Positions 34,454 through 43,396 of a DNA stretch of 64,000 nt are shown in pieces (the stretch's first letter is position 1; the number at the start of each line of letters is the position of its first letter). Position numbers and translations under genes: made by a program. A model generated the notes under the pieces. That model ran no database searches. It worked only from the letters and a program-made list of their open reading frames with translations, and was not told the DNA's origin. Where the stretch lies: positions 1 to 64,000 of the forward strand of contig JASJHQ010000076.1 of NCBI GenBank assembly GCA_037625715.1. Reading direction: 5' to 3'. Source of the DNA: JABAYQ01 sp018608925 (GTDB taxonomy: Bacteria; Bacteroidota; Bacteroidia; Flavobacteriales; UBA7312).

Positions 34454-35500
34454 ATGAACTTTTCACAGGAAATAATAAATTGGTACAACCTTAACAAAAG
34501 AGAATTACCATGGAGAAATACAAAAGATCCATATAAAATCTGGTTGTCTGAAATTATATTGCAACAAACCAAGGTAGCCCAAGGCCTTCCCTACTATCAA
34601 AAGTTTTGCGAAACATTTCCAAATGTTGAAAAATTAGCAAATGCTAAAGAAGAAAAAGTATTAAAATTATGGCAAGGATTAGGATACTACTCTAGGGCAA
34701 GAAACCTTCACTTTGCATCAAAACAAATAATAAATACTTTCGAAGGCAAATTTCCTAACAACCACAAAGACATCCTCTCCCTAAAAGGTGTTGGCGAATA
34801 TACTGCAGCTGCAATCGCATCCTTTGCCTACAAATTACCTTATGCAGTAGTAGATGGAAATGTATTCCGTCTATTATCAAGATTTTACGGAATAGACACT
34901 CCAATAAATTCAAGTCCTGGAAAGAAACTATTTTCAGAATTAGCCCAAACAGTTTTAGACAAAACTAGACCAGACATAAACAACCAGGCTATTATGGAGT
35001 TTGGAGCACTAATGTGCAAACCAAAAGACCCAAATTGCAATAAATGCACACTTCAAGATAACTGCAAAGCATTTCAAAAAAATGAAATAGACAAGCTTCC
35101 TGTCAAAATCAAAAAAGGAAAGCAAAAGAAACTATACTTCGAATATCTATTCATAACCAAGAAAGAAAACACCTATATCAATAAAAGAGTTGACAAAGGA
35201 ATATGGCAAAATTTGTACGAATTCCCGTATTTAGAATTTGAACAAAGCGAATCAGAAGAAGAAGTAATAAATAATATAAAAACCAACAAATTCTTAAACG
35301 GGGCAAAATTTAAACTTATAAAAACTAGCGAAATACACAAGCATATATTAAGCCACAGAATTATAAACGCAAGGGTATGGCACATAGAGATAGAGGACGA
35401 TTTAAAAGAGAATAAATGGAATAAAGTGGCAATAGAATCTATAAATGATTATCCTATGTCAAGGCTAATGGAAATATTTTTAGAAACTAATGCTTTTTAA
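34454..35500 (+). CDS. mutY: A/G-specific adenine glycosylase
   Basis: Removes adenine mispaired with 8-oxoguanine, 348 aa. Seen: the catalytic glutamate in WLSEIILQQTKV (near residue 37), the helix-hairpin-helix LKGVGEYTAAAIASFA, the catalytic aspartate in VVDGNVFR, the iron-sulfur ligands C-x6-C-x2-C-x5-C (CKPKDPNCNKCTLQDNC), and a C-terminal NUDIX-like 8-oxoG recognition domain. The gene opens the mutY-ssb-gldE-gldD group. Confidence 0.95.
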   Translation: MNFSQEIINWYNLNKRELPWRNTKDPYKIWLSEIILQQTKVAQGLPYYQKFCETFPNVEKLANAKEEKVLKLWQGLGYYSRARNLHFASKQIINTFEGKFPNNHKDILSLKGVGEYTAAAIASFAYKLPYAVVDGNVFRLLSRFYGIDTPINSSPGKKLFSELAQTVLDKTRPDINNQAIMEFGALMCKPKDPNCNKCTLQDNCKAFQKNEIDKLPVKIKKGKQKKLYFEYLFITKKENTYINKRVDKGIWQNLYEFPYLEFEQSESEEEVINNIKTNKFLNGAKFKLIKTSEIHKHILSHRIINARVWHIEIEDDLKENKWNKVAIESINDYPMSRLMEIFLETNAF

Positions 35501-35516
35501 AAAAGATAAAAAATCA

Positions 35517-35524
35517 TATATTTG
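35517..35524 (+). promoter_or_regulatory. -7 promoter element for ssb-gldE-gldD
   Basis: TATATTTG, exact TAnnTTTG, 30 bases before ATG 35555. Confidence 0.5.
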
Positions 35525-35554
35525 AGTGTTACAAACCCTTAAAAACATAAAAAA

Positions 35555-35977
35555 ATGGCTAGTATAAATAAAGTTATTCTAATAGGAAATCTTGGTAAAG
35601 ACCCCGAAGTAAGACATTTTGAAAATGGTGGCTCAATCGCACGATTTAGCATTGCAACTTCAGAAACATACATCAAAAAAGACACCGAAGAAAAAGTAAC
35701 ACAAACAGAATGGCATACGGTAGTTACTAGAGGAGGACTTGCTGCTAAAGTGGTAGAACCTTACTTGAAAAAAGGAAACAGCGTATACGTTGAAGGAAAA
35801 CTTAGAACAAGATCATGGGAAGATAAAAATGGTGAAACAAAATATACGACAGAAGTATTTTGCGACAAATTAGAACTTTTAGGAAAAAAGTCTGACAATG
35901 AAATCAATACTAACGAAAATCCTTCTGCAGAAAAACAAAACTCTAGTGATGAACCTGGAGATAATTTACCTTTTTAA
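35555..35977 (+). CDS. ssb: Single-stranded DNA-binding protein
   Basis: 140 aa tetrameric SSB. The OB fold begins INKVILIGNLGKDPEVR, continues WHTVVTRGG and GNSVYVEGKLRTRSWEDKNG, and is followed by a short linker and the acidic tip EPGDNLPF that binds partner proteins. Linked to gldE after nine bases. Confidence 0.96.
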   Translation: MASINKVILIGNLGKDPEVRHFENGGSIARFSIATSETYIKKDTEEKVTQTEWHTVVTRGGLAAKVVEPYLKKGNSVYVEGKLRTRSWEDKNGETKYTTEVFCDKLELLGKKSDNEINTNENPSAEKQNSSDEPGDNLPF

Positions 35978-35986
35978 TATATAATT

Positions 35987-37300
35987 TTGGACGAAGACCC
36001 TTATCAATTACCATTGTATTTTATTCAAAGCTATCAAACATCTTCAGATTCAAATCTGATTATTTTGATGTTTGTAATTAGCTTTTTAATTATTTGTTCT
36101 GCTTTAATATCAGGATCAGAAGTAGCATTTTTCTCTATCGATCCTAAAAAGTGGAACAAAAAAGAAGAGAAAATTAGCTATAAATTAATCGGTAAGCTGC
36201 TTGAAAAACCCAACAAACTATTAGCTACAATATTAATTGCTAATAATTTTGTTAACGTAGGTATAATCATACTATCTACCTACATCACATCAAACGTTTT
36301 TAATTTTGAATCTGCACCTATTCTAAAGTTTGTAATTCAAGTAGTAGCGGTTACCTTTTTACTACTAATGCTAGGAGAACTTATACCAAAAGTATTTGCT
36401 AATCAAAACCCGCTAAAGTTTGCAAGAATAATGGCGCGCCCTTTAATGTTTTTAAACAAGCTATTCTATCCTCTAAGTAGCGTACTAGTTCATTCTACCT
36501 CATTTATCGAAAAAAGATTTAACTCCAAAGGATACAATATTTCGGTAGATGACCTGTCAAATGTTCTGGACATTGCTGGAGAAAATGACACTAATATCGA
36601 AGAAAAAAGAATTCTAAGGTCTATAGTAGAATTTGGAAACATTCAAGTGAAAGAAATCATGAAGTCGAGAGTGGATGTTACTGCATTCTCAATTAATACA
36701 TCTTTCGATAAAGTAAAAAAAGAAATTATAAAATCAGGGTATTCAAGAACTCCAGTTTATAGCGAGAGTTTTGATAAAATAAAAGGCATATTGTATATAA
36801 AAGATTTGCTTCCACACTTAGACACACCAGATTTTGAATGGAAAACAATTTTAAGAAGTCCATTTTTTGTTCCAGAAGGCAAAATGATTGATGATTTAAT
36901 GAGAGAGTTTCAGCAGAAAAAAATTCATTTAGCAATCGTAGTAGACGAATACGGAGGAACATCAGGAATCGTAACTCTAGAAGATATAATAGAAGAAATT
37001 GTTGGAGATATTAATGATGAATTTGATGATGATGGAGTAAAATTTTCTAAGCTAGATAGTCAAAATTACATTTTTGAAGGAAAGACTTCTATCAACGATG
37101 CCTTGAAAATTTTAAACTTAGAATTCGATTACTTTGACGAAATAAAAGGGGAATCTGATTCTTTGGCTGGTTTAATTTTAGAGATGAAAGGAAACATTCC
37201 TGACGTTGGGGAAGTTTTGAAGTTTAATCATTTAACTTTCAAAATTGAATCAGTAGACAAAAGAAGAATCAAAAGAGTTAAAATTACAATAGATGAATAA
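35987..37300 (+). CDS. gldE: Gliding motility-associated protein GldE (CNNM/CBS/CorC-like)
   Basis: 437 aa membrane protein. It has an N-terminal DUF21/CNNM domain with about four hydrophobic segments (ISGSEVAFFSID), a CBS pair (about residues 205-335; VKEIMKSRVDV, VDEYGGTSGIVTLEDIIEEIVGD given here by its core DEYGGTSGIV), and a C-terminal CorC_HlyC domain. Within mutY-ssb-gldE-gldD this order identifies GldE. It is homologous to magnesium/cobalt efflux proteins; in Flavobacterium it supports GldD. The start is TTG 35987. Overlaps gldD by 8 bases. Confidence 0.9.
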   Translation: MDEDPYQLPLYFIQSYQTSSDSNLIILMFVISFLIICSALISGSEVAFFSIDPKKWNKKEEKISYKLIGKLLEKPNKLLATILIANNFVNVGIIILSTYITSNVFNFESAPILKFVIQVVAVTFLLLMLGELIPKVFANQNPLKFARIMARPLMFLNKLFYPLSSVLVHSTSFIEKRFNSKGYNISVDDLSNVLDIAGENDTNIEEKRILRSIVEFGNIQVKEIMKSRVDVTAFSINTSFDKVKKEIIKSGYSRTPVYSESFDKIKGILYIKDLLPHLDTPDFEWKTILRSPFFVPEGKMIDDLMREFQQKKIHLAIVVDEYGGTSGIVTLEDIIEEIVGDINDEFDDDGVKFSKLDSQNYIFEGKTSINDALKILNLEFDYFDEIKGESDSLAGLILEMKGNIPDVGEVLKFNHLTFKIESVDKRRIKRVKITIDE

Positions 37301-37838
37301 ATTTTGGTTAGTATTATTAATTCCTTTTATTGCTTGTAATCAGTCCTACACTCCTAAACCAAAAGGGTTCGCTAGAATTGATTTTCCAGAAAAAAATTGG
37401 AGTTTATCTGACATTGATTGTCCATTCGACTTCCAGAAACCGTCTTACTTAAGAGTAATAGAAAAAAAAGAAAATTGTTGGTTTGATCTTTACTTCGAAC
37501 AATTTAACGGCACTCTACACATGAGCTACAAAGAAGTTAATGACAATGTAAATACGTATGTTGAAGAGAGCAGAAATCTAGCTTTTAAACATTCTAAAGT
37601 AGCAAACGCTATTAATGAGCAAGCATTCATTAATAAGAAATCAAATGTGTATGGATTAGTATATACTTTTGAAGGAGCAACAGCAACCGGAATGCAGTTT
37701 TACTTAACAGATAGCACCAATCATTTCGTAAGAGGTGCATTATACTTTAATACTGCAATGAATGACTCGTTAATTCCGATCAACAACTTTATAAACCAGG
37801 ACGTTTACAATATTATAGAAAGTTGGGAGTGGAAATAA
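37293..37838 (+). CDS. gldD: Gliding motility lipoprotein GldD
   Basis: 181 aa lipoprotein: signal peptide and lipobox (FIACNQS, Cys16), then the GldD signature YTPKPKGFARIDFP and the globular domain to the C-terminus ESWEWK. GldD is required for gliding and for the type IX secretion apparatus in Flavobacterium johnsoniae. It follows gldE with an eight-base overlap, the conserved arrangement. Ends one base before the convergent yqeY gene. Confidence 0.93.
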   Translation: MNKFWLVLLIPFIACNQSYTPKPKGFARIDFPEKNWSLSDIDCPFDFQKPSYLRVIEKKENCWFDLYFEQFNGTLHMSYKEVNDNVNTYVEESRNLAFKHSKVANAINEQAFINKKSNVYGLVYTFEGATATGMQFYLTDSTNHFVRGALYFNTAMNDSLIPINNFINQDVYNIIESWEWK

Positions 37839-38276
37839 TTATGCTAGAGTTGCTTTCACAATCTGAGCTATAATTTTACCATCAGCCTTACCTGCCAATT
37901 TTTGATTAACAAGACCCATCACTTTACCCATATCAGCCATAGAAGCAGCTCCAGTAGAAGATATAACCTCCTCTACTATTGTCTTAATTTCTGACTCATC
38001 CATTTGTTTAGGTAAAAATTTCTCCAAAATCTTTATTTGAGCTATTTCATCATCAGCTAAATCTTGTCTTGACTGATCAATATAAATTTGAGCAGCATCT
38101 TTACGTTGCTTAACTTGCTTGTGAATGATTTTCTGCATACCAGCCTCATCCATTTCGCTCGCTCCCTTTTCAGTTTGGGCCATTATAACTGCTGATTTCA
38201 CAGCTCTTAAAGATGCTAGCTTTACTGAATCTTTATCCAGCATTGCTTGCTTAATTTCTTTGTTTATATCTAACAT
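37839..38276 (-). CDS. yqeY: GatB/YqeY-domain protein
   Basis: 145 aa helical protein of the GatB/YqeY family, related to the C-terminal tRNA-binding domain of GatB. Seen: KEIKQAMLDKDSVKLASLRAVKSAV cut here to KLASLRAVKSA, LEKFLPKQMDE, and MADMGKVMGLV. Last gene of the dcw run, two bases after ftsZ, the arrangement common in Flavobacteriales. Cellular role unproven. Confidence 0.9.
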   Translation of the reverse strand: MLDINKEIKQAMLDKDSVKLASLRAVKSAVIMAQTEKGASEMDEAGMQKIIHKQVKQRKDAAQIYIDQSRQDLADDEIAQIKILEKFLPKQMDESEIKTIVEEVISSTGAASMADMGKVMGLVNQKLAGKADGKIIAQIVKATLA

Positions 38277-38278
38277 AA

Positions 38279-40003
38279 TTAGTCTACGTTATCGTGTAAA
38301 AAGTTATTTGGCTTTATCACCGGGTTATCATCCGAATCTTTTCCTAAAGTATATTTGGAAACATCTGATTCAGAAGAATGAGAAATATTATCTAATTGTA
38401 CTTCTCTTCTTTTATATGCTGGCTGATTTTCTAAATCTGTTAGACCAGATGGAGTTCTCAATTTCATGCTAATATTTCTTAACCTATCCATTCTTTGTCT
38501 AGAACGAATAGCCATTTGCTCAGCAGTTACTCCATGATTTATTTGAGTCAATTCGTCTTTTAACTCCTCCTCTTTAATTTCAGAAATCACTTCCTCAGGC
38601 TGAGTAATCACTTCTTGATGACGTTCTTCTTCTTGAGGAAGAAGACCAAACTCAGGAATAGTATCTTCCTCCAAATCTAAAGAATGAATTATTAATTCAT
38701 CCTCAGCCTCAAGATTAGCTATTGGCTCTGTCATTTGCTCAATAGTCGGCTCAATTTGAGGTGCCATTGGCTCTGATACAGCTTCTATTTGATCATTTGA
38801 AAAATCGACAATCGGATCAACCGACTGAGAAGACAAATCAAAATCAAACGTTGGTGATTCATCCACATCAAATGCTAATGTAGCTTGAACTTCTTCATCG
38901 TTATCTTTAGAAAGAGTATCGTTGTTTTCAACCTCTTCTTCTTTTACGATTTCCTGAACAACAGGCTCATCTTTTTCTAAAACGTAAACTTTTTTAGACT
39001 CACTTTCTTTAGGGCCGATAGTCTTTGACACCTTAAAACCAGTAGCAATTACAGTAACCGAAATAGATTCTCCTAAACCGTCTTCTACTCCTACACCCTC
39101 AATAATATTAACATCACCACCTGCAGCATCCTGAATGTGCTTTTTAATCTTAAACAACTCAGTCATTCTAATTTCATTTTCAGTACCAGTAACGATTTTA
39201 AGTAAAACCTGCTGAGCACCCTTAATGTTATTATCATGAAGCAATGGAGAGTCCAAAGCAGCTTCTACAGCTTCTACAGCCCTATTCTCACCAGAAGCGA
39301 TAGCTTGACCCATTACAGCAGAACCACTGTCTTTTAAAACACGTTTAGCGTCATTAAGGTCAATGTTTACCATTAGGGTTTGTGAAATTACCTCAGCAAT
39401 TCCTTTGGTTGCAGTATTTAAAACCTCATTTGCTTTAGCAAAAGCCTGTCTTAAAGTTAAATCACCATAAACCTCAATGAGTTTATCGTTATTTATAACT
39501 AGAAGAGTATCGACATTTTGTCTTAAGTCTTCTAAGCCTTTTTCAGCATATTCTTTTCTAAATCCACCTTCGGTCCAGAAAGGAACAGTTACCACACCTA
39601 CGGTTAATATTTCTTTCTCTCTAGCAATACGAGCAATTACAGGAGCTGCACCCGTACCAGTACCACCACCCATTCCTGCTGTAATAAACAGCATCTTGGT
39701 GTTAGACTCTAATAATTCAGTAATTCGTTCAATGCTCTCTTCAGCTGCTTTACGACCAACTTCAGGGTTGGCGCCTGCGCCTAATCCTTCTGTTAAATCT
39801 TCACCAATCTGAATTTTAGTAGTAATTGGACTTGCCTCTAATGCTTGTAAATCTGTATTACAAACTGCGAAATCAACACCAACTATACCCTGTTCAAACA
39901 TGTAGTTGACTGCATTACTTCCGCCACCGCCAACTCCAATTACTTTGATTACAGAGGATTGATTTTTTGGTAAATTAAATTTAAGAATACTATCGTTTGT
40001 CAT
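38279..40003 (-). CDS. ftsZ: Cell division protein FtsZ
   Basis: Tubulin-like GTPase of the Z ring, 574 aa. The GTP-binding GGGTGTG signature is at residues 112-118 (TAGMGGGTGTGAAPV) and the T7 loop is NIDLNDAKRVL. The GTPase core ends near residue 335. A 200-residue acidic linker rich in E, D, P and Q follows, then a C-terminal region with RMDRLRNISMKLR and the terminal peptide LHDNVD typical of Bacteroidota. The usual proteobacterial tail is absent. Co-transcribed behind ftsA with a 22-base gap. Confidence 0.97.
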   Translation of the reverse strand: MTNDSILKFNLPKNQSSVIKVIGVGGGGSNAVNYMFEQGIVGVDFAVCNTDLQALEASPITTKIQIGEDLTEGLGAGANPEVGRKAAEESIERITELLESNTKMLFITAGMGGGTGTGAAPVIARIAREKEILTVGVVTVPFWTEGGFRKEYAEKGLEDLRQNVDTLLVINNDKLIEVYGDLTLRQAFAKANEVLNTATKGIAEVISQTLMVNIDLNDAKRVLKDSGSAVMGQAIASGENRAVEAVEAALDSPLLHDNNIKGAQQVLLKIVTGTENEIRMTELFKIKKHIQDAAGGDVNIIEGVGVEDGLGESISVTVIATGFKVSKTIGPKESESKKVYVLEKDEPVVQEIVKEEEVENNDTLSKDNDEEVQATLAFDVDESPTFDFDLSSQSVDPIVDFSNDQIEAVSEPMAPQIEPTIEQMTEPIANLEAEDELIIHSLDLEEDTIPEFGLLPQEEERHQEVITQPEEVISEIKEEELKDELTQINHGVTAEQMAIRSRQRMDRLRNISMKLRTPSGLTDLENQPAYKRREVQLDNISHSSESDVSKYTLGKDSDDNPVIKPNNFLHDNVD

Positions 40004-40025
40004 TTTTAAATAATTGTGATGAATT

Positions 40026-41297
40026 TTATAAATCGTTTGTTAATATGTCGTCAATTTTATCTAACATTTTCTTAAATGCTTGGCCTAATCCTTTCCCACC
40101 AGGAGGAGCTTTTGGGCCTGCTTCTTGCTCTTGGGCTCCACCTTCCTCAAGAATTTTCATAACTAAACCTACACCAGTTGCGAAAGAAGGGCTACTAACA
40201 TCAATAGGGGAATCGGAAGCTAAATGCTCGTTGGGATAACCTATTCTACACTCTATACCAGTAAAAAACTCTACTAACTGACTGATGTGCTTTAATTGAC
40301 TACCTCCTCCAGTAAGAACAATACCAGTAATTAGTTTCTTCTCATATCCTGAGTTTTTAATCTCATGGTGAACTAATTCAATAATTTCTTCCATTCTAGC
40401 CTGAATAATATTTGCTAGATTTTTTAAGGAAATTTCTTTAGGCTCTCTTCCTCTTAAACCAGGTATAGAAACTATTTCGTTTTCTTTATTTTGTGTTGCT
40501 AAGGCAGAACCAAATTTTATTTTGAGTAGCTCGGCTTGGTTTTCCAAAATAGAACAGCCCTCTTTAATGTCTTGCGTAATAATGTTACCGCCGAAAGGAA
40601 TTACAGCAGTATGTCTTATAATTCCATCTTTAAAAATAGCAACATCTGTTGTTCCTCCACCAATATCAACCAATGCAACACCAGCTTCTAGCTCTTGAGG
40701 ATCTAAAACAGAGGTAGCAGACGCTAATGGCTCTAGAGTTAAGTCTTGCATTTTTAAGCCTGCATTATTAACGCACTTTTTAATGTTATTAATTGCCGCT
40801 GTATGGCCAGTAATAATATGAAAATTGGCTTCTAACTGAACTCCGACCATTCCCCTAGGATCAGGAAATCCGTCTTGTTTATCGACAATGTATTCTTGTG
40901 GAATAACGTGAATAATTTCTTCGCCAGGAACCATAACGAGCTTGTACATATTATCTACTAGCTTCTTAATATCCTGATCGTTAATCTCACTCTCTAAATC
41001 TTCTCTAACTAATTGACCCCTGTGTTGTAAGCTTTTGATATGCTGGCCAGCAATCCCCACATTTACCTGAGTAACTGGGGTGCCAGACTTACTTACAGCT
41101 TCGTCCAAAGCCATTTTGATAGACTGAGTTGTCTTATCAATATTAGCAACAATCCCTCTCATCACACCAGCAGAAGGAGCTTTACCCATACCTAATATTT
41201 CTATTTTGCCATGCTCATTTGCACGACCAATAGTTACGGTAATTTTTGTAGTACCGATATCTAAACCTACTGCTATTTTTTGCATTTCTGATTTCAT
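40026..41297 (-). CDS. ftsA: Cell division protein FtsA
   Basis: Actin-like membrane tether for FtsZ, 423 aa. Seen: phosphate-1 motif GLDIGTTKITVTIG (about residues 11-24), phosphate-2 VDIGGGTTDVAIF, adenosine motif TGIVLTGGGSQL, and a C-terminal amphipathic helix QAFKKMLDKIDDIL for membrane binding. A short Gly/Ala/Gln-rich linker precedes the helix. Start ATG 41297, with an alternative ATG four codons on. Confidence 0.96.
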   Translation of the reverse strand: MKSEMQKIAVGLDIGTTKITVTIGRANEHGKIEILGMGKAPSAGVMRGIVANIDKTTQSIKMALDEAVSKSGTPVTQVNVGIAGQHIKSLQHRGQLVREDLESEINDQDIKKLVDNMYKLVMVPGEEIIHVIPQEYIVDKQDGFPDPRGMVGVQLEANFHIITGHTAAINNIKKCVNNAGLKMQDLTLEPLASATSVLDPQELEAGVALVDIGGGTTDVAIFKDGIIRHTAVIPFGGNIITQDIKEGCSILENQAELLKIKFGSALATQNKENEIVSIPGLRGREPKEISLKNLANIIQARMEEIIELVHHEIKNSGYEKKLITGIVLTGGGSQLKHISQLVEFFTGIECRIGYPNEHLASDSPIDVSSPSFATGVGLVMKILEEGGAQEQEAGPKAPPGGKGLGQAFKKMLDKIDDILTNDL

Positions 41298-41300
41298 AAA

Positions 41301-42026
41301 CTATCGCTTAACACAAACTATCTGGTTTTTATACTTTAGATTAATCTCCTTGTACTTTCTCCATCCCGTTTGTTTTACCCCTTGGGAATAGAAAAGTTTT
41401 AAATTTTCAAATTTTTCTTCCATCCTCTCAATATCGCCCAAAATTATAGTGTGATTTCCAACTCTGGGAACTAGTTCAATTTCTTTTTGATTATTTATAT
41501 ATACTTGTGTAATTTGTGAATTCCAGAGCGAATTTTTACATACATAGCGAGAAACTTTTAAAATACTTTTCAAGTCTAAACTATCCACAATAAAACCACT
41601 TGCAATCAAAACATTTTTAGTATAATTACTAGATACAGGAAACATAAATCCGTCTTCATCTAAATAGAAATCATCTCCATTGGTTTTGTGAATTCTAACA
41701 ATTGGAACCTTATTTTCAACAACTACATTTATATTTCCGAATGAATCATAGTATACTTCTGCATTTTTTATGTAGCAATGGTTCTCCAAAGACTGTTCAA
41801 TTTCAAAAAAAGGAATCATCGAAATAGGAATGGAATCTATATCTTTTTCAACATTCGTAAGTATATTTTTAACCTCATCAGTCGTAATTAAAGATTGATC
41901 AAAATCACTTATCTCTATAATTACCTGATTACATAAATAAGACTGCTGCTTGCTGTAGGAAAACCTAAAAAGAACAATTAAGCAAACAATTATTAAAAGC
42001 GATAATATATTTTTTAGCCAATTCAT
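41301..42026 (-). CDS. ftsQ: Cell division protein FtsQ
   Basis: 241 aa bitopic divisome protein: short cytosolic start, one membrane segment (about residues 7-21), then a periplasmic POTRA-like region (ITTDEVKNIL, ENHCYIKNAEVYYDSFGN) and a beta domain ending in a basic tail. Identified mainly by position between murC and ftsA together with this layout. Overlaps murC by four bases. Confidence 0.88.
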   Translation of the reverse strand: MNWLKNILSLLIIVCLIVLFRFSYSKQQSYLCNQVIIEISDFDQSLITTDEVKNILTNVEKDIDSIPISMIPFFEIEQSLENHCYIKNAEVYYDSFGNINVVVENKVPIVRIHKTNGDDFYLDEDGFMFPVSSNYTKNVLIASGFIVDSLDLKSILKVSRYVCKNSLWNSQITQVYINNQKEIELVPRVGNHTIILGDIERMEEKFENLKLFYSQGVKQTGWRKYKEINLKYKNQIVCVKR

Positions 42027-43396
42027 TGATAAATTGATTTTATAGGAACAATTAATTTATCAATATCTCCAGCCCCAAGAGTAACTAAAAGCTCTCTCTT
42101 TTTTTGCTTTAAACTATCCAATAAATGATCTTTAGTAAATAGATTTTTATCCACCTTGGAAGAAATATTGTTGAGAATTAAATTAGAGTCCACCCCTTCA
42201 ACAGGAAGTTCTCTGGCAGGATAAATATCTAACAACATAACCTCATCGGCATAGGATAATTCTTGAGCAAACTGCTTGTAAAAGTCATTAGTTCTGGAAT
42301 ATAAATGAGGTTGAAAAACAACCGTTAGTTTTTTCTTTGGATAAAGCTTTCTAACTGCCTCCAGCGTAACTTTTATTTCTTGAGGATGATGAGCGTAATC
42401 ATCAATATAGACATGATCGGAATCACAATGGGTTTCAAACCTTCTTTTTACTCCTTTAAAACTATTTATACCTTTAATAATTTGATCGCTAGTTAACCCT
42501 AATTTATAAGCAACAATTATGGCGGATAATGCGTTTTCGACATTATGAACACCAGGAAGACTTAGTGTCATTCCAATTAACTGAACTGCATCATCACTTT
42601 CGTTAATATAAATTTCAGCATCAAACAATTGACGATGATTTTCTATTCTTAAATTAATCGCTTTATGGTGAGATGGCTTATCTACAGAATAAGTTTGCTT
42701 TTCAACACCATTGACTTCTAAAAATTCGTCTTTAACAGATTCGTTTAACAAAAGCAATCCATCAGCATTTACCTGCTCAGCAAAATCAACAAATGTCTTT
42801 TTCAGATCTTTATCATCTTCATAAATATCTGAATGATCAGCATCTACAGAAGTAATGATTGCTATGTCAGGAAAAAGCTGCAAAAATGACCTGTCATACT
42901 CATCAGCCTCTACAACAATAATATTATTAGATGAAAGCAATAAGTTGGAATTATAGTTGGTAGCTATCCCTCCTAGAAAAGCAGTGCAACCTAAGCCGCT
43001 TGACTCCAAAATATGAGCTAATATACTCGAGGTAGACGTTTTGCCATGAGTGCCCGCAACAGCAATTGTAAAGGCGTCTTTAGAAATTAAACCTAAGGTT
43101 TCTGAACGCTTCAATAAATTGTAACCTTTGGACTTAAAATAATTTAATAAATAATTATCCTTAGGTATGGCTGGAGTGTAGACAATTAAGGTTTTATCAA
43201 CTTCATTGACCCACTGTGGAGTATAATCTTCAGCAAAACTCACTTCTATTCCTTCCTCTTGAAGTGCATCCGTAAGAGCAGTAGGAGTTTTATCATAACC
43301 ACCTACCTTATAAGATTTAGCATGAAAATACCTAGCTATGGCAGACATTCCAATGCCGCCAATTCCAACTAAATATATCTTATCATAAACCATCAT
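42023..43396 (-). CDS. murC: UDP-N-acetylmuramate--L-alanine ligase
   Basis: Adds L-Ala to UDP-MurNAc, 457 aa. Seen: the Rossmann start LVGIGGIGMSAIAR, the ATP-binding AVAGTHGKTSTSSILAHIL (about residues 112-130), VVEADEYDRSF, and IDDYAHHPQEIKVTLEAVR in the C-terminal domain. The start is ATG 43396 or the next ATG; both overlap the murG stop. Typical length. Confidence 0.96.
   Translation of the reverse strand: MMVYDKIYLVGIGGIGMSAIARYFHAKSYKVGGYDKTPTALTDALQEEGIEVSFAEDYTPQWVNEVDKTLIVYTPAIPKDNYLLNYFKSKGYNLLKRSETLGLISKDAFTIAVAGTHGKTSTSSILAHILESSGLGCTAFLGGIATNYNSNLLLSSNNIIVVEADEYDRSFLQLFPDIAIITSVDADHSDIYEDDKDLKKTFVDFAEQVNADGLLLLNESVKDEFLEVNGVEKQTYSVDKPSHHKAINLRIENHRQLFDAEIYINESDDAVQLIGMTLSLPGVHNVENALSAIIVAYKLGLTSDQIIKGINSFKGVKRRFETHCDSDHVYIDDYAHHPQEIKVTLEAVRKLYPKKKLTVVFQPHLYSRTNDFYKQFAQELSYADEVMLLDIYPARELPVEGVDSNLILNNISSKVDKNLFTKDHLLDSLKQKKRELLVTLGAGDIDKLIVPIKSIYQ

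Noticed and set aside
39477..39812. 111-residue plus-strand frame opposite ftsZ
   Set aside because: Mirrors the conserved FtsZ GTPase core; composition is that of an antisense shadow.
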